A DNA stretch of 64,000 nt, from NCBI GenBank assembly GCA_019925795.1, contig CM034307.1, positions 18,125,197 through 18,189,196 of the forward strand, read 5' to 3'. A program made the translations under genes and the position numbers. Position 1 is the first letter of the stretch. Every line of letters begins with the position of its first letter. Source of the DNA: Dendrobium chrysotoxum (taxonomy: Eukaryota > Streptophyta > Magnoliopsida > Asparagales > Orchidaceae). This document shows, piece after piece, positions 1-13,432 of the stretch. The notes beneath the pieces were generated by a model. The model was not told where the DNA came from. It ran no database searches and saw only the letters and a list, made by a program, of their open reading frames with translations.

Positions 1-444
1 CACAATAAAGAGCACAGAAACGCACCAGTACAAAAAAGAAAAGTTTAAATAACAGTTAACGTATAATGGTTAGATTTAACAAGTTAACCTAGCTAGAATA
101 TATATTTGAAAAAGAAATAGCAAACTACCAAAAGCACCCATATTGTTATTAATAAAATTGATTCACAAAGGGCTGGTATTGCCAAACAAAAAACAGTTTG
201 GAATTTGGATCATTATCACGGTCACTACAGACGGAAAATCAGTTTACATTTTCCTTGGTTCAGTCTTCAACTCTTGACGGGTAAAGGAACAAAGTTATTG
301 CACACTTAACTAAATTGCCTTTAGAGGGGAAGGATTGACACTGTTCAATATGGTTATGAAAGGCTTCTGCTGGAGACTACAATTAATGCCTACAGTAACA
401 AAATGTAGTTCTTCCATGCATGTAATGAAATTAAGATTCAGTAC

Positions 445-3400
445 CAACTCAGCCCGGTCTTCTTCAGGATCAATGGCTTCCTCATCCTCATCGCATTGCA
501 GCAGCTCAGGGGAGAATGAGCCAGCTTCTTCCTCTGTTTCATTCTCTGATTCGTCCTTTTCAATCTCAACAAAAAGTTGTTGATGATCTATAAAAGAAAC
601 ATTTATCAGCCATACGCCTTAAACTGAATGAAAAAAAAAGTCATAAACGGAAACAAAAAGTCATACCCTCCACGACTTGTACATTATCTACCTCAGTTGG
701 CTTCATAGCTTCAGAGTTTTCTACACCTCGCTCAACCTTCACAGGTTGCTCTAGATGCAGGAGATGCTTTCTCAAGAGGTTGGCATGAATTTCCCTCAAA
801 CAAGCCTGCATTCAATCATAAAATAGACATATAAATATAACTAACTCTTCAATAATAAGTAATTATACTTTATATGAGTCATTATCTCATTTTCTATAAT
901 TGTGGCGACTCATTTATGGCTGTAAAAGAATTATCATTAACCGCAATAGACCTTGATACAAGCAAAATATGCATGATGAGCTTCAAAGATGACTCACTAC
1001 TTGTACAAGTATTTTAGAATAAAATATGCTATGTATTATGATATATACGAAAGGTTCAAAGGAATATTGTGCATGGGTCCTTTTTATTTCAAGAATATGC
1101 AGCTAGAACCACATGTTTATTATAATGGACAACTATTTCCTTCCCATCAACCATCCAGCATCTAAAATTTTCTAATTTTTCAAAATCAAGCAATAAGGTT
1201 TAATGCAAATTTTCAGAATATCATAAGGTCAAGTACGTTATAACCATGGGGAGATTTTAATGGGTAAATAATTGCAAGTCCACATGTTCTGCAAAATGAA
1301 TTGTAAAGCACAACGACTAACTCTAACCAAGAACAGTCACCTTTTGAATATGATTCTGCAGCAAATCAAAAGAATCAAGCTAGGCAGAAAGATGGAATAT
1401 TTTATCAATTGACGTGACAAGCTCACACATCATGCACAAAAACTAATAGGCAACAGGTAACGAAAGCGCACAACCACAAATTATCACAAAGATCATAGAT
1501 AGCAACTTTTACCTTCGCTTTGTAAATTTGAAGACGTTTTATAACAGCTTCCCAGTATTCAACAACCTTAGCCGTACCAGACCGCATCTGTAACTCGATG
1601 TCTTCTTGCATTTTTTCCAATTCGACAAATGATTTGCCTTCTAAAAGTCCCTTGACATCTGATTCAATACTTGAATGTAAACCCCTTTCTTCAGCAAGAA
1701 TGTCAGCAGGTGGTTCCTCGCCACGCACCCTAGCACGATCCAGTGCATCCCTTTTCCTAGCCTCAGCTAGCTCCCAGTTGCATACTACCATTAAGGCCTG
1801 CATGGAATATGTTTTTATAAGAGGCACTAAATTATGAGGTATATTAATCCCCACCAAAGCATTTGAGACATTCAAAAGTAATATAAAACTATTCCCATGC
1901 TCTACTTTTCAGCAAAACATTTGATTGCATAAATTTGGCAGCAAAAATAAAAGTCTCGCTGCATTAGTCACCAATTGAAGATAATCTTGCAATAGTATAA
2001 CGGGATAAAAGAATCCTCTCATATACATAACTAGGTTTGTCTAGATAAATAAAATAAAATAAAATAAAACTAGGCTTGTCTAGCTGCAAGTGATGGGGTG
2101 TTAGGAGCACTTTCTCTTTTGACAAGTCTCAACAATCGCCTAAACCTCCTCCCTAACTCAACAGCTCAAAGATACAAACTCAAAGAAGAATGTTTTCGTA
2201 AGAGTTTGGCAACGGATACTGGGAAAGACCTAGGTATTTCAAAGTTCAGACCAAAAATAGTAACTTCAGAAGTTCATTTGTGAAAATAAATAGTAATTAG
2301 ATCCATAAAAATGGGCTAGAAGAAATGATAATGATCTAGAAATGCATGCTGGAACAACAAACATATAAAAGCTCCCACATAGCAAGCCTAAAATTCATCT
2401 ACTAAACCTATTATTTTTCCCATGATAGTAATAATAAAATGATCAAAAAGATAGTTTTAAGGGATAGAAATTTATCCCAAATATTTCATTAATTTAAAAT
2501 GGGCACAACATCAATACAAATAATTAGGCATGAGTCTAGCTATAGACAAAGAAGGTATAAGGCCAGTTTTAAATTAGTACTCCATGCATGGAACTAGTGG
2601 ATATTTAATTAATGAATATCAAAGGTCAAACTTGAACCGTTGACCACTAACTTGGGAACCAAGGCGCATAATGTTTGAACTAGAGCTCTTTGGTATGATA
2701 AAAGAAATATTGATAATGATTATAATTAGTAAGAAATTCATAGCATACTAGGAGAATGAACAAACAGCCAATGTAAGTCATAGTTACCAAACTTAACATT
2801 CATAAAGAGGAATACTGTATTATGCTATCACAACTTTTGTTTCCTAGCAATTATTTGGTATATACATGGTAAAATTCTAAAATTAAGGACAACTGATTTA
2901 GAAATGAAAACAACAATTGACAAGCTTTAAACTTGACATGCAAGCAAGATGAGTTAAATTGCAAAATTAACAAAAAATACACTAGGTATTTTCACTGAAG
3001 TAGTAAACTATAGTTTCTAACCATATTCCATGAAGAATAGAAACTATCTATAACTATCTATTCTTCACAACAAGAGAAGATAGATCAACCTTTGATTTAA
3101 ATCTTGAGCATAATTGATTATTAATAGTTACTCCAGTCCTAGGTTAAAGCTTAATATTTATTTGAGGTCAAAAACCAAATTCTCCACTCCAATATTAGCT
3201 TCACACGGCAAGGAGATGATTATTTATAGAAGGTTGATACCGTTTCCATTACAAATCAAGGAATTCAGCTAGGCGTTATAAAAGACCTTAGAAGACAAAC
3301 AACAGCAGGGGCTCTGATTAGATGGAGTATTTGTGAACAGGAAATTAGATCGATGAAAGCAAGAAAAAGAAATTTACCTCCCAAAATTTGATTCGAGTTT

Positions 3401-6400
3401 CTGTAGATCTGTCCATGTCCAGATACATTTTGATGTCATCCCAAAGCTCTTCCATTTCTCTAACTGTTAGCCCCTATATGGCATTTGTCAAAATGAAAGA
3501 AAACCACACCTTTAGTACAAATCACAGCTTTATGATAGATCAAAGCTTATTTATTCACTTGTAACCAAGAAAAAAATTCTCCACTTGTACTGCATATGTT
3601 TAGAACTAAAAGGAAAGGAAAGTGATTCTTGAGCTGAAAGATGTTCTGGGGGTTGTTAGAACTTTAAACTATGTGTAAGCATGTTGATGCTCATGCTACT
3701 AACCACTCAATGCCATGCCAAATCTCTCTGGTACATATCCTTTGCCACAATAAGGCAAACCCAATATCAAAGATGTCGACAAAAAGCATTAAAAGAAGTT
3801 TTACAAACCAAAGAGAGAGGTGGTGAGGTGTTTGCAATAAAGAAATAAGAAAGTCTACAGTTAAGATGAGTATAAGTGAAGAAAATTTACCTTAAAGACA
3901 GTGTAAGGCTCGTTTATTTCGATGTCAAAATCATCTGAACAGTCGAGATTCTTCGCAAGTATATCAATAGGTTTTACACGGCCCTCACGCAATCTAATCA
4001 TTGATCTAAATTTACTTTGATCAAAATGGAACTGTCAACAAAAAAACAGATCAGCTATTGATCATGGAGTAAAAAACATTCAGAAGATACGTAAAGGCAA
4101 AACAAAGAAATAAGAAAAAGGCAGATGAAAAGGCACAAAGAGACAATTCAGGTTGACAGGTGTCTAAGTAAAATGCATGCAAGCGCACATGTGCTTGACT
4201 AAGGTGGAGGAATAGAATGGAAAAGAGATGGGAGAGAATTAATGCAATTCAGACCTCCTCTTCTTTCTTTTCCCAATCTTGAAATTCAGCCTTAGCACGT
4301 TCCCTTGCCAGCATGGCCTATCAGCACACAAACGTTAGACATAACATACCACAACAGACCCATGGTAACCATATAACTAATGATGGAATTCTCTGGATTA
4401 ATAAAAGAAATCTAATAACATGAATGTTCAAATTCTAAACAAACCATTTCCTCCTCATGTTGTGCTTTCTCAACTGCTCTTTCTTCTCTCCGTTTCTTAA
4501 CTTTTTCAATTTCAGCCTACATTGGAGATACAATTATCAATACCATAGAAGGCAATAAGAGAAGCTGCCAAAAAGTTCAAAAGAAAAAATGCATAGTGTT
4601 CTCTTGCAGTTGACATCATTATCCAAAGAGTAAAAACGCAGTAGATTTTAAAAGTTTCCTATGATGAGCAATTATATAAAACTATACTGAAACTTTGAAT
4701 GCTAGAAAGACTACAGAAAGAAGCTTAATTTTGTTGCAGGCCAGTAAACAATTTTCATCAACAAAGATGAGTGCCTAATAATGTGTAGTCAAGGATCACT
4801 AGCTTTGATTAAGAAATTTTGTTTGGTAAGATGGCAGCTGTTCTCCATTTCTGAGACCAGAGGCATCCACGGTACTTAGCGACTATCATGAAACCGTTAC
4901 TATAATTCAAATCATCAGTTAACATGGTTAGCTGATCATAAGGGTTTAGCTTAATCAGTGACAAATATACGTACAACTTTTAGTGTTAATGGATGGGGGG
5001 AAAAAAGATTATGATCACTATAAAGCTGTCCATGATGATGTTAGCACATTTAATAAAAGTAGATCCTCCACTGTTTCAATATAGGATAAAGCTGGTGCTG
5101 ATGATGTCATCACTAATCACAATACTTACAAGGTGAACATTCGACTGTTCACTATAATCTTATTTGATTTTCAAATTCAGAATCCAAATACTATAACTAA
5201 TATTTCCACATATTAAAATAAATGGTAAATGCTGTTCTCTTTATTCCAGCTATCAATATTTCTCATTTTGTTTTATTTGGCTTTTTTTCAAAGCATTTCT
5301 TTTTTTTTGTATGCTGAATCTGCTCGGTCATATTTGGAAACACATCTCATCCAAAACTAATGGTTTAATAAAGGCATGACAAGATCAAATTATACACAAC
5401 AATTGCTAATACTTCATAATTAAAGTCTACCAGAATTTCCAAATCAATCACTAATACTGAAATAAAGGAACCTTGTTGTTACTCTATGAAGAAATACAGC
5501 CGACTGTAGTTTCTTTTCCATAGACACCGTACAATATAATGAGTCCAGCTCCTCATGAATCATTAAAAATACAAACGCTTCTCATTGCTATGAATTATTA
5601 TTGGGTGCAACGTTATGACTGGAAATTTTCAGCATTACACAAATCCAGACAGCTTTAACCCCAAAATTTGTCCAACTCTACTGAGAGTACAATCTGAATA
5701 CCTGGGGCAACATATTCCAATGATCAAAATTCAGAACATAAAATTTCGCCTCTCTCATCAAATAGATTTAGCCAGAGCATTTACATGACAAACCAAAAGA
5801 GCCTCACTCAATGGGATCTAATCAATTATTTCTGTTGCTTTTACAGATTCCCTGAAGCTGTCCATTCTTGGATAAAAAGTTGAATCAATCAATTTATAGC
5901 ATATCCAACATAGCTTAAGTTCACCCTACACCAACCTTATGACTTAATAAAAATTAAATATGATGAGCACCGCCCTTCTTGTTTAACCACCTTCAGACTT
6001 CAACCAACCTCTCACCTTTCCTTCCCACTTTCTGACCTAAAGAGTGAAGAGGAAAGAGATTAAAAAAAGGAGAAGAGAAGAAGACATATACTAGACAGAG
6101 AGAATTTGCAAGCCAAAATTAATTCACTTTTCACCAACCTTAGCAAGTTCCATCCAGCCTCCTTTTATAGAAGAGGGGCCATTTGTACATTGTCAACATA
6201 AATGAACATAAACATTAAAAACATAAAACAAATATCAGACATGAACAATCTTATGAACATGAACATAAACATAACAAATGGTTTCATTACTTGACTTTCA
6301 TTTTAAAATCGATTTGGTAGAGATGCCACTTGATCATTCTAATGTCTATTTTATCTTCTACCCTAGGACTTGAAGTAATCACCTTAGGAGAGTTTTCCGT

Positions 6401-9400
6401 AAGGAACTCCGTAAGCATATTAGGAACCAGGTGACTCATTTTATCTTGGGAAATCAAGAAATTATCCATATGAGAAAGTATGATAAACATGCTCTATTCT
6501 CGCCCTGGTTAGTAAGTGCTTGAGAAGATAAAAGTTGGAGTTGAGACTTCAAAGGAGCAAAGATCAAAGTTTGGGAGTGTCAACTAGAGTTGGTAGGATG
6601 CCCAATGATATTTTGAGCTTAGCAGGAGTCTAATGGTAATTTCTAGGAAATTAAATACCTAGGTGTTTGGATGCTAAATTAATAATATCCATGTCACGGA
6701 ACCAAGGTCGACCAAATAGTATGCCAAAAAATGCCATCAACATAACGTTGCAACATATTTCATTAGAGCGGTTGTCAAGTTGTTGAGGGCTAGGCAATAC
6801 TCATTGAACCTTAAAGGGGTGAGGATGGCCCTCAAGTTTCAAGTAATGCCATTGTAAAATTGCTTTGAGCACTACTTTCATTGTGCTACCTCCGTTAATA
6901 ACTAACACCATTTGCCTCTGAAGATTCTATCAGCATAGAATACTCAAAAAGCATTTCTCTACTTTAACCATTCAACTTTAATGCAAAATGTTATATTCTC
7001 TTATATGCGCATTCTTTTTTTTATAATATATCATGAATACTAAACCTATTACAACTAAGAGTCATCTGATATTTCAACAATATTACTTGATAATTATCAA
7101 TTCCATATCTACTAAAACTACATATCTTTCACACATTCTTGTTTTATTAATCTTAAGCCCCTCATCTTCTAAATAATTCCTCCATTGCTTTAATTTTTAA
7201 TTTGCTTCAAAAAATACTCTCCCCTATCATAAAGATAGACTAAGTTTATATGGTACTGCATGAATTACTATAGATGGACAAGTGACAACTGAAAAACCAA
7301 CCAAGCTAAAAAAAATCAAAAGTTTAGTTTCATTTGGTCAGATTAAAATAAAGTTTAGTTTTTGTATTAGAAAATTGCATGCATTTCCCTACAATATAAG
7401 AGCAGTTCTACAAAGGTTCACATTTTCTTAAGAATCTGCATTTTAGTCCAAAGCGCCATCAATGCTATAAATGTCCTTGAGATGAAATATCAGTCTACAC
7501 GAACACTTTTTGGCTAAAGAAATTATAGTTTCCATTATTTCGGATTAAGCGAATTGCCTCAGACTTACACAAAAATCTCTAACCTACTCTATAATTTTAA
7601 TTATTTCACATTGTCCTAGCCAAAGATTCTGAGGCACGCAGCAGTTGCTAACCATACAACACCACTGAAAATTTTGTAGGACATGCCCACAATATCTAAC
7701 CCTCCATGGACTTTTACTTAGCACAAACAATTCAACTATCTCTTAGAAGTTTACCATCAAACTTTTTGCTAAAAGCTCCTCTCATAAATAAAGGTAAGCA
7801 TATTTTTTAAGCAATTAATAAATATACCATTCTATTGCTTCCAATGGTTTTCTTAAAACATGACTTATCATTGTAGTTAACTACTTATGCTCTAGTATAC
7901 AGCAACATACTCACCTACTCCCTCCGCATGATATATTTATATACTCAGAACTAACAACTAGATCACATAAGCAACACTATTTCAAACTCGTTTTCCAGTC
8001 ACCTAACAATCATGCTATCTAATTAATCCCTACGCACATAAAATTCATGTTTTATGCATCCACAACAAGTTTATGATCAGTTTAAAATATATTAAACTTA
8101 AAAGTATAAAAGAATTGTCACTCTACCAAAGTACACATATTGCCCTGTCAAATAGTATAAAAATTCTCTCATTAAATATTGTCTATCAACACATGCAATT
8201 TCCTCTTGTAGCATAAAACATAATGAAACTTAATTATTATGCAGAACTCTCATATCTTCAAAACTGAAAAAAAAAAGGATTTAAGCAATGTTGAGCTGCA
8301 AAACACTTGCATACCATTCTTTCCCTTTGTCTCTTCTTCTCAGAACTAACAGATATGTCCACAATTATGCCTTGGGAAACATCACGTTCTATCTTCTTGC
8401 GCCATACAAACCTGTTTACAAGTAAAAATAAGAATGACAGTAAGAAACAGAAAACAAAAAAGAAAGTTAATCAAGATGTGTGTGGATGAAACAATGAAGA
8501 ATTTAACATTTTGGTGCAGCCAGCCAATGAGAATCAGCAAAGCCACACATGTCAAATGGTAATCAGGGCATTTAAGTAAAAGGACATAAATACCACATCA
8601 ATATGTCTATCAAATATTAGCAACACACCAACAGAAGCATAGCACCACATTCAAAAAAAGTTCAACCAGCTATTTATAGGCACTCATTAAAAAAACTACC
8701 ATATTTTAGACAGAACTTAAACGCCTATATTGCATATGATAGGAAACATTTAATTTAGGTATTATTATGAAATCCAAGAACCAGAAAAGCACCACATTCC
8801 AAAAATAAGTTTAACCAACTATTAATAAGAACCAGCATTAAGAAAATACTTTATTTTGAACTGAATAGAGCACCAATATTACATATTAATACATAAAGCT
8901 TAATTAACGCAATATCATAAAATCCATTGCTGAACAAAAATTGTGTGAATGACCGTTTAAGAATTGATTTCGGAAAGAAATACAATAGAGCGTAAAACAG
9001 TTTATTCAATCACTGTTAAATATAAATTGATGTTCAACTTACTTTTCAGTAAGATTTGAATCCCCAAACGGATTTGAATCATTTGAGTAACCAGAGACCA
9101 CTTGAGACTTGAGCTTCTTGGCCACTTTTATAGCCTTCAAAAAAAAATGTAAAGGTACAATTTTGAATAGCTGAAAAAAAAGCATAATGAATAAGGATAA
9201 AAAGATAAGATAGCATAATCAAAACAAAATAAAAATACCTTCTTTTGGGCTTTCCTGGCCATATAATCCACGATTTCTTCCTCTGTGACTTCTCTTGATT
9301 TTTTGCCCTTTTTGTGGTGATCATCTGATCCGAAATCAGACCCAGTATCACTTTGAGATGAGTCCACACGACCACGTCTTCCATGACCTCTCCTAGAGTT

Positions 9401-9484
9401 TTTGAGGTCACTTCGCCCGGATGAATAATCCCTTTGACTCTTTGCATCTAGTTCCGACCGGTGGCGGCCATGTCGGTGGTTCAT
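445..9484 (-). CDS. CACTIN: Splicing factor Cactin, exons 1-10 (3' part lies beyond the left edge)
   Basis: Cactin is a conserved nuclear spliceosome-associated protein. Ten exons on the minus strand join in frame with GT-AG borders: 9239-9484, 9043-9134, 8315-8411, 4445-4516, 4255-4317, 3891-4031, 3378-3473, 1513-1797, 667-805 and 445-587, giving about 458 codons. Plant Cactin proteins are somewhat under 700 residues, so roughly a third (the C-terminal Cactus-binding domain) is missing to the left. Diagnostic stretches are YSNDSNPFGDSNLTEK over exons 2-3, FVWRKKIERDV in exon 3, LREGRVKPIDIL in exon 6, WELAEARKRDALDRARVRGE and KVVEYWEAVIKRLQIYKAK in exon 8, and AGSFSPELLQ followed by EEAIDPEED in exon 10. 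The N terminus is a Ser/Arg/His/Lys-rich low-complexity tail, as in the family. The start at 9484 is the first Met in frame. The least certain border is the donor of exon 10 (GTACTG). Intron 3 is 3.8 kb and carries a transposon relic. The gene looks functional. Confidence 0.95.
6651..6911 (-). pseudogene. Ty3/gypsy retropepsin relic inside Cactin intron 3
   Basis: Eighty-seven codons on the minus strand, with one internal stop, read like the aspartic protease between gag and RT of plant Ty3/gypsy elements. It opens with MVLVINGGSTMKVV, equivalent to the usual hydrophobic-D-G-G-S active site but with Asn in place of the catalytic Asp. It ends with MAFFGILFGRPWFRDMDI, equivalent to the ILLGRPW flap region. 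The lost Asp and the in-frame stop show it is dead. A further open stretch at 6287-6490 on the same strand may belong to the same element, but I cannot place it. No LTRs are visible around it. The family call rests on two short motifs in the correct order and spacing. Confidence 0.6.
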
Positions 9485-10405
9485 GTCCTCGCTTTTTTTT
9501 TCGTCTAGGGTTTCGGGTAGGAGCGGAAGGGAAAGAAAGGCGAGGCTTTCGGACCTGGCTTCCGTCGACGCCCCCGTTGGACTTCAGCGCTTCTTTCGTC
9601 GAGGATTTCCTTGTCAGAGGAGAGGCAGAAAGATGACGGATCGGTTAACGTGGCGGTCAGAATTTATTTGAGGGTGTAATCAAAATTTTGGATATGATTT
9701 AAGATGGTTTTAATATTTTTCCAAAAAAAATATGAATTTAATTTATAAATAATTAACATTACAAAACTTTAAAATAAATTTAAGAATTTTTAGTCTATTT
9801 TAGAGTTTTTTTAGGATTTGTTCAATATAATTTCTTTTTCAAATTTATTGTCATTTTCAAATTAATGTTGGTAATTGATATTAATTAACTAAAAAAGAAT
9901 CAACTAAATAAATTAATATTATTTCTGATTTAGTTTGATTAGATAAAAACTCTTATGTTTAATTAGATATATAATTCTTAGTTATTAATTAATTGAAGTA
10001 TTATATTATGCTAACTATAATTAAATTAATGTAATTATAATTAATAAAACAAATCAGCTTTAATGATTAATGTTGCTAAGTTAAGAATATTTAAATTAAT
10101 ATTGGTTTTTTCATTTCAGTAAATATAAATTATTATTTAATTAATTAGTAAATTCTTAATTAATGATTAATTGAGAAGTTATCATATGCTAATTATGATT
10201 TAGTTCATATAATTAAGATTGATAGAATCTAATTTAATTAATTAAACATTTTGCTTATCACATTTTGCTTACATTTAAGCTTAAATCTCGGATTTATTAG
10301 ATGTAATAGGTCATTTGATTTATGATACTTAGATGAAGAAAATAGTGTGGAAGAGAGGAGAAAGATGACAAGTCCCCTTCTAAATTTTCTCGCTTCTTTT
10401 TCATC
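9485..10405. other. Cactin 5' leader/promoter region and AT-rich spacer
   Basis: The first ~170 bases (9485-9660) are comparatively GC-rich, as expected for the 5' untranslated leader and core promoter of Cactin transcribed leftward. From 9661 to the target duplication at 10406 the sequence is very AT-rich and shows no gene, repeat array or recognisable element. Confidence 0.5.
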
Positions 10406-10868
10406 AATGTTGATACATCCTCAAAAATTATCTTGATTGGGCACGAATCTAGAGGCAAAATCAAGTTAAAAACTTCAAAAATTAAAATTGGGACCATCCA
10501 AACTCCGATTTCAACAAACTTATAGTCGAACTGAACGTCTTGGAAATACAAACCCAACGACACCAAATTCGACTCAATCTGAGCCCAAATTGGTCCAAAT
10601 CAAGGGCCCAAAGCATTATTGGAAGGTTTGAACCACAATTTGGATTACCAAACGGTTTCGAAACATGACGTGCTTATAATCCAATCGAGCGACTCAACGA
10701 GATGAATCCATCGAGCCCAAGATCGCCAAATTTTGATATCTCTAAGACCTTCAAATGTCTGTTGAACGGTCCATGATCAAGGGATTCAACATCGGCCGTC
10801 CATACAAACCACTCCCCATTTACCCTTGATCCTGCACCTATTTACGGGCCATGCCACTCCAGGAAATC

Positions 10869-10877
10869 TATAAATAG
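10869..10877 (+). promoter_or_regulatory. TATA box of gypsy 5' LTR
   Basis: TATAAATAG, at the matching position of the 3' LTR (16865-16873). The minisatellite begins about 95 bp downstream. Confidence 0.65.
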
Positions 10878-10971
10878 AGACCCCATTTCTCATTAAAAGG
10901 GGACCTCTAATCCTAAGGAGAAAAGAGAGAGATCAGAGATCCCTCTTGCCTCCTTGCTCCTTCTCGACCAC

Positions 10972-11415
10972 CGCCGGAGTTTCGGCGGACCACCGCTTGA
11001 CTCCCTGAGCTCCGTCGAACCACTGCTTTGACACCCTGAGCTCCGCCAAACCATCACATGACATCCCCAGCTCCGTCGAACCGCCGCCTAACGCCCTAAG
11101 CTTCGTCGGACCACCACCTGACGTCCTCAGCTCCACCAGACCACCGCCTGACGTCGTCAGCTCTGCCGGACCACCACCTGACGTCCTCAGCTCTGCCGGA
11201 CCACCGCCTGATGCCCAGAGCTCCGCCGGACCACCGCATGACATCCTCAACTCCATTAGACCACCACCTGAGGCCCAGACTTCTGCCGGATCACCACCTA
11301 ACACCCGAAGCTCTGCCGGACACCCACCTAAGGCCTGGAGTTCTACCGGACCACCACCTAAGGCCTAGAGTTCTACGGGACCACCACTTGAGGCCCAGAA
11401 TTCTACCAGATCACC
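10972..11415 (+). repeat. 30-bp minisatellite inside the 5' LTR
   Basis: About 15 imperfect copies of a 30-bp GC-rich unit (core CTCCGCCGGACCACCACCTG, then ACGTCCTCAG). Because 30 is a multiple of three, several frames stay open on both strands, which creates spurious repetitive ORFs. The same array occurs in the 3' LTR at about 16962-17465. Confidence 0.85.
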
Positions 11416-11751
11416 AGGTACCCCGAAGTCCACTAGAGTGACGTCGGACTTTAATATACCCCCGGCTTCCACCATATAGTTTATACTTATAATCTAATCA
11501 CCCTTGGAGGCGAGTTAGCCTACTATAACCTACTCAAGTTCTAGTGGAATCATTTCAACTAGGCCAGGCCCCCTTAGTTTTTCCCTTTTCTAGGGTCCAC
11601 GTAAAAATCTTGTATTCTCTGTTTGTGAGCTGGATATCTGTGTAACGCTAAGACGTAGAATTCTAACTCTATCTTCGGGTACAATTTAGCCCTCAATAGT
11701 TTGGCGTCATCTTTGGGAACGTCAGCCCCACTATCCTGAAGCATCACTACA

Positions 11752-13189
11752 ATGGCCAACAGGCATAACAATCGCATCTTGGGAGCCTCCCGCTCCAATT
11801 TGCATCAATCTCGAAATCAGTCTATGAATTATGGACACCAAGTATCCACCTCTTTTTATCCTGGGGGGCAAAATGCCACTAGAGAAGGAACTTCAGGACC
11901 TTCCCTAGAAAACCACATCAGGAAGATGGAGGAGTCTCAGAATGAGATCCTTCAACTCCTGTGAGAAACCCGATAGCCAGCACTAGCTCCACAAGAAGAG
12001 ATCATTCTCCCTCGAGATCCACCACAGGTTGAGAGAGGTTCCACCAGAACATCTTCATGTCAAGATTCCTCTTCCTCCACCAAGGATGTATCCTCCAATA
12101 CATCAAGACAGTGAACTTGCTGATACAGCAAGCTTTACCCATCCTTCAAGCGCAGGTTAACAACCTCACATTCCTCCGGACGTCCCTGAGGACTTAGCCC
12201 CATCACACATTACTGAACTCCCTTGCAATGTCCTATGGCATGAACTATGAAGATTGGTTCAAGAAGAGTTTCCCGTGGGAGGTAAAAGATAATCTCTTCG
12301 TCAGTGGGACTTCCAAGAGTCATCACCCCTAACTGAAGCCATCCTTCAACACCCTATTCTAACAAGATTCAAACTACTGAACATCGATCCCTATGATGGG
12401 ACATCTGACCCGTATGAGCATATCAATCACTATAGAACCATCATGCATATCCAGCAAGCCTCAGACGCGATCCTTTGCTAGGTCTTTCCTGCCACCCTTA
12501 AAGGATAAGCTTGAACATGGTTTTACTCAATTCCAGCTAGAATAATTCCTACATTCGTTAGATTAGCCAAAGTATTTAACAAAATGAAGGAGAATAACTG
12601 AAGGAGTATTTCCAATAATTTTCTACCGAGGCTCGACAAATTCTAAGAGTAAATCCTGAATTACTAAGAGGAGTTTTCCTTGGAGGCCTCCATCCAGGAC
12701 CCTTTTATTCAACACTTATGCGAGATACGGTTCCCTTATATGCTGACCTGATCCATTATGTGGAGGCCCAAATATCAGTAGATGAAGCTATTAATGCCCA
12801 CAGGAAGCAATTTGAATAAACTCCTAGAAAGTATAAAAATGCCCATATAATAGAGGACTCATTCTCGCAACGAAAGAAAAACCTATCTCCTAGACCCCGA
12901 GTACCATGATGCGAGTTTCGGCAAGAAGAGGAGTATACACCACAATGCCCCTAGAACAAATGTGTTGATGGCCATCCAAGATTAGGAGAACATAAAATGG
13001 CCAAATACTTTAAGCTGAATGTAGAAAATCAAGATCAATACTGTCATTTCCACCGTAGTCGCGGATACACTACTGAAGCTTGCAAACAACTCAAGGATTA
13101 GAATGAGAGGCTAATCCGACAAGGATATTTCTAGTAGTTCATCCAAAGCCCACCTACTCAAAATGATGCTGGTCCCACTAGGGGGTAAA
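11752..13189 (+). pseudogene. Eroded Ty3/gypsy gag
   Basis: The reading frame starts at MANRHNNRILG (11752) and stops after 70 codons, then continues across stops and frame changes. Recognisable pieces are LLNIDPYDGTSDPYEHINHY near 12380, with DAILC downstream (the conserved start of plant gypsy gag), and YCHFHRSRGYTTEACKQLKD at 13035-13100 followed by ERLIRQGYF. The latter is the usual C-terminal Cys-His motif and tail. The protein would have formed the virus-like particle. Multiple stops make this copy inactive. There is no pol downstream. Confidence 0.85.
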
Positions 13190-13432
13190 AATAACATCAA
13201 TAAAGATAACTATTGAATAATAATCAAATGATTGGTGAGATTAAATGATTACACAGTGTATGCATTTGTGTTAGTAATAATATTCGTCTTATTTCACCGT
13301 GTCTCTTTTATAAGTAGGTTGTCATTCTGATATTCCTAATTTTTTTCTTCCAAGTTAAACATTGTGTTATCCCCGTATGTATGTCTTATGTATTTAGCAT
13401 GGTGTAACACTTATATCCCTAGGTTGTACTAA

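Larger units (their letters stand above)
10411..11698 (+). repeat. 5' LTR of the gypsy element
   Basis: 1288-bp direct repeat of 16407-17755. It begins TGATAC and ends at the position equivalent to the ACA end of the 3' LTR (here ATA). A TATA box, TATAAATAG, lies at 10869-10877, followed by the transcribed 30-bp repeat array at about 10972-11415. Confidence 0.9.

Noticed and set aside
1598..1837. Plus-strand ORF
   Set aside because: Antisense shadow of Cactin exon 8. The plus-strand ORFs at 335-583, 8307-8489 and 9421-9671 likewise overlap Cactin exons or its leader.
10933..11441. Long ORFs on both strands with decapeptide repeats
   Set aside because: They are a by-product of a 30-bp minisatellite inside an LTR; the same occurs at 16939-17599.
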